64,000 nt of DNA from assembly GCF_027172205.1 (NCBI RefSeq), contig NC_070614.1, positions 1,994,001 through 2,058,000 of the forward strand. The letters are read 5' to 3'. The stretch is from Podarcis raffonei. Lineage: Eukaryota > Chordata > Lepidosauria > Squamata > Lacertidae. Of this stretch, positions 12,913-24,900 are shown piece by piece (within the stretch, counting starts at the first letter, position 1; every line of letters begins with the position of its first letter). The notes beneath the pieces are model-generated. The model was not told the DNA's origin. It was given only the letters and a program-made list of their open reading frames with translations, and made no database searches. A program made the position numbers and the translations under genes.

Positions 12913-15900
12913 GTAATGTCCTTTTAGAGCCACAGAGCTCAGATTTATTTAGCAATCTGTTTTGACCTTCTGCCAGCTTCCTCCCCACCCTTTATTCCTA
13001 ATAGAGTTTCTTAATTTGACAGCTGAAGTGTGTGCAATTGTTAGCCACAGGATTTTAGGATCTCCATGTGCCCAGACACTTGGCATTCAGGCTACTGGGC
13101 ATTTAGGACTGGAGTTGTAAGCGACCAGCTTGCTTTTCTGAGGTTTGGGAGAGACTCAGAGAGAGGGCAGGCTGTCTTTAAACTCTGAGTAACTCATACG
13201 GGAAGTGGGATTTTTTATGTCGTGCCTCAACAACTTTTCTTCTTACAAGTCAATAACTGGGGGAGATTAAAATTAGAATGCAAGAGGCTTTTCTCATGTT
13301 TTTCTGATTCCGTAAGGAAAAAGCAATGTAAAACAATACTGAAGTTAAAAAAGGGGGGAAGGGCAAGAAACGACTAAAATTGATGAGAACATTGTAGGAA
13401 TGGGGTCTAAGGGATGTATGGAGTGAGAGTAATCCAGGGGACACAATCCACACATTTGCCACCCTTTTTTTAGCTCACAATCTAAAATAGACTTTTAAAG
13501 GAAGTGCAGACAGCTCATATTGGCAAAATCAAAATAACAGACCATGTTCCAGTGAGTGCACAGTTCCTATTAACTCTGTCAGAAATTGTGACCCATATTT
13601 GGTATTTTGATCCTGCCCTTGACATCATTAGATTTTTTAAAAAAGAAAAATAATACAGAAGGAACAGTTTCAGAATTGCTGTGGGAAACAATGAAGACAG
13701 TGTTTAAAGGTCTATGTATGCAAGAAAAATCAAGAGTGAATAAAATCTACAAGGCACAAAATACACAGTTCCAACAGGAAGTCTCTTCCCTGGAGCCAAG
13801 ACATGGGGCAACAAGTTCAAAACAAGTTTACAAACCACTACCTATTATGAAGGATGTTCTTCTCATTATAGGGGATTGGAATGCTAAAGTAGGGAGGCAA
13901 GAGATAAAAGGAACAACTGGCAAGTTTGGCCTTGGAGATCAAAACGAAGCAGGGCAAAGGCTAATAGAGTTCTGTCAAGAGAACAAGCTGGTCATCACAA
14001 ACACGCTTTTCCAACAACACAAGAGACGACTCTACACATGGACATCACCAGATGGGCAGCATCGAAATCAGATTGATTATATTCTCTGCAGCCAAAGATG
14101 GAGAAGCTCTATACAGTCAGCAAAAATAAGACCTGGAGCTGACTGTGGCTCAGATCATCAGCTTCTTATAGCAAAATTCAAGCTTAAACTGAAGAAAGTA
14201 GGAAAAACCTCTGGGCCGGTAAGATACAATCTAAACCAAATCCCTTATGAATGCACAGTGGAAGTGAGGAACAGATTTAAGGATTTAGATTTGGTGGACA
14301 GAGTGCCTGAAGAACTATGGATGGAGGCTCGTAACATTATACAGGAGGCAGGAACTAAAACCATCCCAATGAAAAGGAAATGCAAGAAAGCAAAGTGGCT
14401 GTCCAACGAGGCCTTACAAATAGCAGGGGAGAGAAGGCAAGCAAAATGCAAGGGAGATAGTGAAAGATACAGGAAATTTAATGCAGATTTCCAAAAAATA
14501 GCAAGGAGAGACAAGAAGGCCTTCTTAAATGAGCAATGCAAAGAAATAGAGGAAAACAACAGAATGGGAAAAAACAAAAATCTGTTCAAGAAAATTGGAG
14601 ATATGAAAGGAACATTTCGTACAAAGATTACCATAATAAAGGACAAAAGTGGAAAGGACCTAACAGAAGCAAGAAGAGTGGCAAGAATACACAGAGGAAT
14701 TATACCAGAAAGATATGGATGTCTCATACACCCCAGGTAGTGTGGTTGCTGACCTTGAGCCAGACATCCTGGAGAGTGAAGTCAAATGGGCCTTAGAAAG
14801 CACTGTTAATGTGATGATATTCCAGCTGAACTATTTAAAATTTTAAAAGATGATGCTGTTAAGGTGCTACACTCAATATGCCAACAAGTTTGGAAAACTC
14901 AGCAGTGGCCAGAGGATTGGAGAAGATCATTCTACATCCCAGTCCCAAAGAAGGGCAGTGCCAAAGAATGCTCCAACTACTGCACAACTACGCTCATTTC
15001 ACACGCTAGCAAGGTTATGCTTAAAATTCTACAAGGCAGGCTCAAGCAGTATGTGGACCGAGAACTCCCAGAAGTGCAAGCTGGATTTCGAAGGGGCAGA
15101 GGAACCAGAGACCAAATTGCAAACATGCGCTGGATTATGGAGAAAGCTAGAGAGTTCCAGAAAGACATCTACTTCTGCTTCATTGACTATGAAAAGCATT
15201 TGACTGTGTCGACCACAGCAAACTATGGCAAGTTCTTAAAGAAATGGGAGTACCTGATCATCTCATCTGTCTCCTGAGAAATCTCTATATGGGACAAGAA
15301 GCTACAGTTAGAACTGGATATGGAACAACTGGTTGGTTCAAAATTGGGAAAGGAGTACGACAAGGCTGTATGTTGTCTGCCTGTTTATTTAACTTATATG
15401 CAGAATTCATCATGCAAAAGGCTAGATTGAACGAATCCCAAACCAGAATTAAGATTGCCGGAAGAAATATCAACCACCTGACACAAACTTGATGGCAGAA
15501 AGTGAGGAGGAATTAAATAACCTTTTAATGAGGGTGAAAGAGGAGAGCGCAAAATATGGTCTGAAGCTCAACATCAAAAAAACGAAGATCATGTCCACTG
15601 GTCCCATTACCTCCTGGCAAATAGAAGGGGAAGAAATGGAGGCAGTGAGAGATTTTACTTTCTTGGGCTCCATGATCACTGCAGATGGTGACAGCGGTCA
15701 TGAAATTAAAAGACACCTGTTTCTTGGGAGGAAAGCAATGACAAACCTAGACAACATCTTAAAAAGCAGAGACATCACCTTGCCAACAAAGGTCCATATA
15801 GTTAAAGCCATGGTTTTCCCAGTAGTGATGTATGGAAGTGAGAGCTGGACCATAAAGAAGGCTGATCGCCAAAGAATTGATGCTTTTGAATTATGGTGCT

Positions 15901-18900
15901 GAAGGAGACTCTTGTGAGTCCCATGGACTGCAAGAAGATCAAACCTATCCATTCTGAAGGAAATCAGCCCTGAGTGCTCACTGGAAGGACAGATCGTGAA
16001 GCTGAGGCTCCAATACTTTGGCCACCACACGAGAAGAGAAGACTCCCTGGAAAAGACCCTGATGTTGGGAAAGATGGAGGGCACAAGGAGAAGGGGACGA
16101 CAGAGGACGAGATGGTGGGACAGTGTTCTCGAAGCTACCAGCATGAGTTTGACCAAACTGCGGGAGGCAGTGGAAGACAGGAGTGCCTGGCGTGCTCTGG
16201 TCCATGGGGTCACAAAGAGTCGGACACGACTAAACAACTAAACAACAACAACATATTATGTGAAAAGAACTAGAAGCAATAGAAATTGATAAAACAATGG
16301 TACAAATTCTACATTAAAAACAAAAGTATTAAGAATATTGGGGTAAGGGATCCAAACTATTAGCTGCTGGTTGCAAAAAATGAGAAACAAAGCTGTAATT
16401 ACAGGTATAAAAATGAAAACAGAAGAAAGGTTTTATAACACAAAATCAGAATTTAATAAGTTTTTCTTCTCTGTACTCCTCCTCACTCCCCCTCTAGAAT
16501 AAACTACTAGATACCAAAGCAATACCTATACTAAAGGAAGAGGACAGTAAATGTATGGAAAAGGAGGTATCAGAGGAGAAGATAAAGGAAGTAATTTAAA
16601 ACTTGAAGGTGGGAAAATCATGTGGCCCTAATAAATAATAATAATAATAATAATTTTATTATTTTATTATTTTATTATTTATAACCCGTCGTGATGGTTT
16701 TGAAACACCCTTTTACAAAACATTTAAGGAACACACACTTCCACAAATGTCCAGGCTATACAGTGTGTTGGGGGGGGGGCTGTAGGCCCGAGCCTCCTTC
16801 CTGCATCTCACACAGATTCAATTCCAGGAATAGCCAGACGAGCTTCCTGATGAGGTAACGGCCTAAGCCTGGGTTGTTAAGGTAACGAAGGAAGTGGCTC
16901 TGTGCCAGAGGACAAATGAGTGGGGGCCCTTCCCTCCCGTGTCTGGTAGTTTGAAAGACAAAAAACTTGAGTGGGGTGTGCAAGCTAGAAGCTGCAGGCT
17001 GGGCAGCTGGGAGACAGAGCGATGCCTGAATTCTCTTGGAATCCAAGGCTGTGGCTCTGGGAGAAGCAATACCATCCTGAGGCGTTAATGCTGTGAACTC
17101 CTCCATCGTAGGCGCAGGTTGTATATATGTGCAAATAACCTCATTGCAGAGGAAACACGAACCCTGGCAAAGTGCCTGCTGCAGCCCCTCACTGCTCAGA
17201 GACTGGGGTGGGATGCAGCACAACACTATTTTAGCCCATAACCCACTTCCCGCAACTTCAAAGCATTCAAGCATCATGGTTCTTCCCAAGGATCCCACCA
17301 ATGTTGAGTCATACCAACCAATCTCTTTGTTAAATCTAGATTATAAAATATTTACAGTCATTCTGGTCATTAGATTAAAAATGTTTACTTGCAGTTATAT
17401 ACACCCAAACCAACCTGGGTTTGTTCTTGGGGGAATAACTGATCCAATAAGGAAATTGGATCAGTAATTCCCACTTCATTTCAACAGAGACAGTTCCTTA
17501 CATGTCTTTTGTCCGTGTTCAAAGACTCATGGGGCTCTTGTAAGAAGAGCCAAGAACTGCCTGCCGCCTGGGAGCTTCTTAGAGCAGATCTGGATGTTAC
17601 TGGGGGAGGTGACAAATGCTGGTCTCTCCCTGCCTCTACCGCTCTGCCTCACATTTCCTCTCCTTGCAGCCCAACTTCCATTATGTGTCTGCACTCAGCA
17701 TTACAGGTCTGTATTAACTCAACAAGGAGCTCTCTATTTGCAGACAAATGTAGCAGATACCAGAAGTTATTCTGCAACACTAAGTCATGGAAAACCAGTT
17801 CAATGCTGCCCCTCTGCTCATACATGTCCACCCAGCTGCAGCAGAGGTCATTGTCTAGTTTCATAGATGGCCCTAAAATGTCCCGAATGTCCGCTAACAG
17901 TTCAGCCTCCAGTCCATGGGAATGCAGAACTGGCCAGTTACGTAGGATCTCCTTAGACCTCGAGCCCTGGGCAGAAGCATGAGGTTTTGAGTTAGCTCCC
18001 TTAAGATTAAGGGCCTCAATAGTAGCTACCACATCAGCATGGGAGCATGGAAGTGGTGTCCAATCATCTTGCTGGCAGCTGCTGTCTATCTTGGAAAAAA
18101 GAGTTGTCCATCTCCCAGGGATGTTGTTCTTTCAAGGCATCAAAGTCTGGCAAGTGCATGTGGGTGGACAGCCCTGCAACAGTCCCGCATTCCAAGCTCA
18201 TCCACCCCATTAGCCCAGGGGCAGAGGTGGACAGCGCCAGGGGGTGAAATGAATCTTTCCAGGTACTAGCACAGGTGGCCTTACACATGATTCCAGTAGT
18301 CCATGCTGGCCTTGGGGCGTCTTTTCCTACGATCAGTGTAATTCTGTCCTGCGGGAGCTGGTACTGTCCACTGTCAGCAAAGACCTCACCACCAAGGTCC
18401 AGATCAATACACCAATTAAACACCTCGTCAGCTGTGGCAAAACCAGATTCAAAATTAGCAGGAGAACCCAGATAGCAATCTAGCAGTGGTTGGTTTATAG
18501 AAGGGGTCAGCAACCTTTTTCAGCCGTGGGTCAGTCCACCGTCCCTCAGACCATGTGGGGGGCTGGACAATATTTTGAAGGGGGGGGGGAATGAAAGAAT
18601 TCCTATGCCCCACAAATAACCCAGAGATGCATTTTAAATAAAAGGGCACATTCTACTCATGTAAAAACACGTTGATTCCCGGAGCGTCCACAGGCCAGAT
18701 TGAGAAGGCGATTGGGCTGCATCCGACCCACAGGCCTTAGGGTGCCTATCCCTGGTTTATAGCAACAGGACTCTCTAGGCTTGCAAGGTCATTCCCAAAT
18801 GGTATTTCCTTTCCTTTCCCAAAAAAGTCCAGTGTAGACTTCTACTGTGGGGAACGTCCTGGGGCTTTTGGAGGAGGGAGGGGGCCCCTACGGGCTTGAC

Positions 18901-21900
18901 CATGGGTAAGTGCCATCATGGAGGTAGAAAATCCAGGGGCTGGATGCCAACCGCGGGGTGGAGAGGAGGGTACAGGAGTTGAACGACACCCCCTGATGTT
19001 CTGGCTAGCTAGAATTGTTCAATGCAACAGAGGCACAACTGCCCCTTTTGTGAGCCCTATGGATGAAGCGAGTGATTACAACTTCCCATCTAAAATCCTT
19101 CCTGCTTTTGTCTTTCACCAAACTTAAGCAGCAACAAGCCAACCTTGTCTCGCAGGTGCTGATTCATTTCTGCTTGTGCATGGCAGCTCCGGGGCAGTAA
19201 TTTAAAGCCAACAGCAAGAAAGATAAAAACACAATTAAAAAGTAAACTCCGTAAGTTACAGCTCTTGGCATTGCACCATGGAATGCGGGGGAGTCAGAGT
19301 GCAGCAAGCCCAGATTAAAAAAAGAAACTAACTAAAATTTTAAAGCATAACATCTTCTGAGCTGTGAGACCAGCTGCCATTCCTGGAGCTATCTGAAAGA
19401 TTATTATAGGAAAGGATAACCTCTTACAGCAGCAGAGATGCAAGTCCATTTAGAAAATAATCAATTTTCATGGCTGTTAGGATATCAGTCGAGATCATTT
19501 CTTACATTTACAAAAATTAAAAATGAGGCTACAAGGAAACGAACAGAATATGAAATGATAGTAATAAGAGATAGTATAACGACTAAGAGATTAATTTCAT
19601 TCATATTTAGCACCGAGGTGCCTATCTTATATAAAGCCCAATAGCTCTCTGTTATGTTGGAAAGGATGTCTAATGATAGGTACATACCAAATGTGTGTCC
19701 ACAAATACAACTATTTTGGAAAGAGATATCTCGGATTACAGCTCAGACAATCCCAACAACCCCAGCATAATTTATATACTTCAGATATGGACCAATTAAG
19801 AAGTAAGGAATCAATAACACATTTATTAGCAGCAGCTAAAATGATAATATCCAGAACCTGGAAAACCTTGCAATTAATGAATATTGAACGCTAGTATAAT
19901 GTCATCTGGCAAACAGCCATAATGAAAAAGCTGTCACAAAAATTGAAGGTAGCAAGGGGAGAGAAAAAGCAAGGTAATTTTTACACTATGGTATGATTTT
20001 ATTAAATATACTAATGAAACAACAGAGATGAGTAATATGTACAGAGTATATGTCACAGGCTGGTTGGATGCAGAGGAGTGTTGGGAGACCCCATCTGGGG
20101 AACCCCTAAGGGAACCTCCTGGGGAAGAAGGCTCCGGGAGTTGGTGTGGGACGACAATGAGAGGTCAGAGGGAGAAGAGGGAGCAGATTGGGAGGTGTTG
20201 GAAGCTGAAGAGGAAACGGGACTTAGTGAGCGGGCAGAGTGTGGGGCAGAGAGCAGTTCAGACCCAGAGGCAGAAGTTGAAGCAGGAGAAGAGGGAGGCC
20301 AAGAATCAGAGATGAGTCCGGCTGGTGAAGAGGCACAGGCGTCTCTCCCTCCTGTTGCGGCAAACTCCCCTCCCCACCAGGTCTCCCAGAACCAGGAGAG
20401 GAATGAAGAGGGCCAAGGAGACGTTACCTTCCCGCAGGTGCAGTCTCAGATTGCTGGGGGGGGGGTGGAGAGGAGGGGACTTTCAGCAACTGCTTCATGT
20501 GTGCAAGACCTTCCAGAGATGAGTTGTGATGCTCATTAGGCCAGACACCCTTGGCAGATCCTATTTTTGCTAATAAAAACTCCAGCTTGCCCACTGTGAT
20601 TTCTTGCTGGCTCAATCCTGTCAGAATATTGCAATATGGCGTAGATAAGCAGGCACAACTCATTAGCTGACTTGCTTTGCTTTGTGTTTTCCAAGTTGAT
20701 GGAAAAACTTGTTTTATTGGTTTACTGTAATCACCTCATTATTATAAAATAATATGTTTATTATTTTACCCACCTAATGACCCATTTTTTGTCAGTCACT
20801 CATGTTTTATTATTTGTGTGTACAATTTTATAACAAGAAAATAAAAAGTATTTTAAAGGGGGGGGGGGGAGAGAAAGGCATACAAACAAATAACCCACAA
20901 CATTCACTTTGAAACAGTTCAGTGATGGGTTGTTATCGCACATGAGCTCCATTAAGAACTTTAGATTAGCCAGGAGCAGATAAGGGACTGAAGTGCTGCT
21001 TACTACTTACTATATTCCTGATGTATAAACTGGCTGCATGGCCTGGTACACCTTCACAAAAAGCCGACAAACTGAGAAAAAAGGGCTTTTTAAAAATTGG
21101 TGTTCCCATAGCATCATGGATTACACTGTTATGTTAGAACGCACATCCAGGCTACCTACCCAGGCAAGAGCTTAGTTTAGGCCACTTGTTCCTGCTTAGC
21201 TGCATGTGATTAGAAGTTGGCAAGACCACTCAGGGAGGTCTTTTGCTTTCGTCTTGTTGACGCAACAGCAATTATCCCACAGTTCTAGGGAACTGATATC
21301 GTTTCAGTTTTATTTACCTTGTGGCAGGAGTCCTGAGGTGGGCAAGAAGAAGCTGGTCTGGTCTTCCATCTCCAGGAAGTGCTCTCACTTTAGAGAGATT
21401 CTGCCTTCTGGCCACCAGTTGGGGAACAGATGCCACAAACTACCCAGAATTCCTCCAATCTACTCCCATCCAGTAGGATACAATAGGGTGTCTGCTATAG
21501 ATCACCAAGCCAGACTGAAGACCTGGAGGATGCCTTCCTACAGCTTGTTTGTGTTCCGGACTGCTGGCCGCGCTGGCTGGGGCTAAGGGGAGTTGGGGTT
21601 CAGCAACATCTGGGAGGCCACAGGTGAGCTTTCCTTACATTCGGGGAAGAGGAAGTGGTGCCCAAGGCCAAAACAATACAGATGGTGTGACAGCTGATGA
21701 GGGGTGGAGCAGGTCGGGCAAGCAAGTAAATGAATTTATTACATTTATTTACCACCTGTTCCTCTAAGGATTATGGCCCCCACTGGTGAGAGAAAGGTAT
21801 GGCCCCCACATTTTGCAGTGTCCTGTGCTAAAATTCGGCGCACACCCCGGCTCCCCCACTCCATTTGACAGCATTGTTGTGGTGCCCTCTGAAACATGGC

Positions 21901-24900
21901 ACCCGGTACGGGCTGCACCGGTTGCACCGTCCTAAACCTGCCTCTGCAGAGCTTGTATTAGCATGAAATCAGGACCCATGCTAATACAGCTAGGAGCAAG
22001 GACAACTGCAAGCAGAATAAACTCACCCTCCCCCCCCCCAGCATCAAAATTCGGAATTCTATGTAGGATAACGTAATGCAGGAAGAGAGATGCTGTGTTC
22101 ATTTTTACAGATCCAGAGAGAAGCCACTTAAGAATTGTGCATACCTGAAAGGGGAAATGGTCATAGTAGATAAATTAAAGCAAACACAACACATGAAGAA
22201 ACTCTTCCTAGAGTTGGCCGTGTTTTTTAAGGCACAGTCTGCTTACACTCCCGTGCAACAGTAGGCAGTGCAGTCCTTCAAACTGCTTTGGAATTACTAA
22301 GGTGATAGATAGCAGTTACTATTAAGATTTGTTAGCATTTGCATCCCATCCTTCCTCCCCATTATTCAGCTTTTCCGGGTCATGACTAAACTGCTTCTGG
22401 TGCACGAAACACCGTGACAAGTGGCAGAGCACACGGAAATGCCGTTCTTCTAAATTATTTTGAGCAAATGGGGAAAATTCCATTAGTGGCCTAGACACAA
22501 TTCATTGCATCCAGATTCATTAGGTGCACTTAAAGGTAAAGGGACCCCTGACCATTAGGTCCAGTCGTGGCCGACTCTGGGGTTGCAGCACTCATCTCGC
22601 TTTACTGGCTGAGGGAGCCGGCGTGCAGCTTCTGGGTCATGTGGCCAGCATGATTAAGCCACTTCTGGCGAACCAGAGCAGCGCACGGAAATGCTGTTTA
22701 CCTTCCTGCCGGAGTGGTACCTATTGATCTACTTGACTTTGATGTGCTTTCGAACTGCTAGGTTGGCAGGAGCAGGGACCGAGCAACTGGAGCTCACCCC
22801 ATCGTGGGGATTCGAACTGCCGACCTTCTGATCGGCAAGTCCTAGGCTCTGTGGTTTAACCCGCAGCACCACCCGTGTCCCTAGGTGCACTTAGTAATCA
22901 CTTAAATCCAGTTCCCACCAGGGACAGGCTGCTTTCTTCTCTGAGTACAGTATATAACTTTATTCTAACAAGACTCAAGCCTCAGGCCTCAGACAAGCTC
23001 TGCACAGGCCTGCTTACACCGATGGCAATTAAATTAAGTCATTACTAACTTGTCTCATAGATATTAGTAATGACTTAATATGCAAATGGCAAAAAGGGGA
23101 AGGATGCTCCAGTACAATCCCAATTCCCGACACAGTTGGAAGAGCTGTACAGCACAAGGCATTGCCGGTATGCCAATGGACAGGAAGTTGCATCTGCCAT
23201 AAAACTGGATTTCTCCCCAAGCCTTTCAAAAATGATAATATTGCAAGTGGGGGGTGGGGTGTCGTACACTGAAGACACCATTTGACACCTTCCACCCTGA
23301 CCATCCTCCACGGCTGCAATTACTGCCATGAAGCACCTTATGCAAATGCTGCTCTGTGGGCTTCTGCTTTTCATGGATGCTTGTTTGCAGAAGAGAAAGG
23401 CTGTGAGAAAATCAGAACAGTTTATATTGCACATCCTCTCAAAGGGGCCAATGGAAACATCTTGCTCCTTTCGATCCCACGGCACTGCTCATCTGTGCCT
23501 TTCAAAGCAATGTTTGCAAGCACACCCAACCAATAATGCTGCATTTATTTGCTGACCTGGAGCAGAATGGGAAAGGATCTCTCAAGGCTAAATATTTATT
23601 AAAGCCTCAGAGGGGATGTGTTGTTCTTTTTCCACTTCAGCAGCAGCTGTGTAGGTCTCCAGAGAAAAGTGCAGCAGCTCACTGGGAAAGCTTTTATGCA
23701 GTGAGAGACAAACAGATGTACTGCCTGGCCTGGCTTTCTACCAAACATTGTCCTCTCAATGGCTAGCAAGACCCTCCCTCTCCAAACAAGTTCTCCAATA
23801 CTCATCTGCTTTCTGGTGAAGGGAATGGATGGGTAACTAGGGTTACCAACCCAAGCTGCCAGGCTGATTGCTTCTGTTCCTTTGGGCCAATTGTTGTGCC
23901 CTAATTCCTCTTCCCATTCTGGTATTACAAGGCCCACTAATTTAATCCTAAACTGAATGAATATTCCAGTCATATAACGTCAAGGCATGTTTGCATTGTA
24001 GCCACTTCTATGAATATGTTATCTGTGTTTCTTACATGCAAACTGGGGTTCTCATGCTACATTTATTGTTTGGTATGATCAACAGGATCTGGTAATCAAG
24101 ATCTGTTACTACGAAGGCAATTTCAGCCACCTGTAAATCTGACTTTAGTATAGTGAGCAACTCTGAAGAACTAAAATGGCTGAAAAGCAGGGCTTAGCTG
24201 AGATTCCTGGATTACAGGGGGTTGAACTAGATGACCCTTGGGGTCCCTTCCTGCTCTGTGAGTCTATGATTCTACGCTTAGTGTGGCAGGACCTGCACTT
24301 TGGAACTACCCATTGAGATCAAGCAGGCACCTTCATTGTACGGTTTTCCCACCCTGTGGCAGAATTGGACTGGGGGGGGAGGTTCTTCCTAAGCCCAAAG
24401 TTGCCATGATGGGAAAACAAAATGCTGAAGCCTGTCTGTATTCATGTTGTGTGTGTGTGGCAAGTGTGTGTGTGCGTGCATATGCACACAGGGCCGTTGG
24501 AGGGCAGCCTAACCCTCAGTGTGGACTTGGGCCAAAACATGGTTAACCACACCTTTTATAATGAGCCCAGCAAAAGATACACAACCTCAAGAAGGGAAGG
24601 ATGGCATAGCTGTCAACTTACAGATTTGAAAATAAGGGGCCAGCAGCCTCGAAAATAAGGGATCAGCAGCCAAAATAAGGGATTTTCCAAGCACAGGTAC
24701 GTTCAACTTCTGAGCCCCTCCGAGCCAAAGGCAGAAAGCCCAGCCAGCAGCCAAACGAAGCCTCAAGCGGTAGTTCCCACAGCGCAGCAACCCAGCAAAG
24801 GGGACGCAGCAAGGAAAACCACCGTCACCTCTCCGCTGGGAAGCGCTGAGCAAAGGCGAGTCCCCAGGCAACGCGGCCGATTTGATCGGCACAAAGCATG

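Noticed and set aside
13607-14740. 377-codon open frame on the plus strand as a host gene
   Set aside because: It fuses L1 ORF2 remnant with Bov-B endonuclease ([14 protein letters not shown]); it is retrotransposon sequence.
20078-20539. Acidic 153-codon frame as a gene
   Set aside because: It lies wholly inside a solo LTR and is low-complexity Glu/Gly rich.
23075-23485. 136-codon minus-strand frame as an exon or gene
   Set aside because: No similarity to tensin or other families, no splice-phase fit with neighbouring TNS3 exons.
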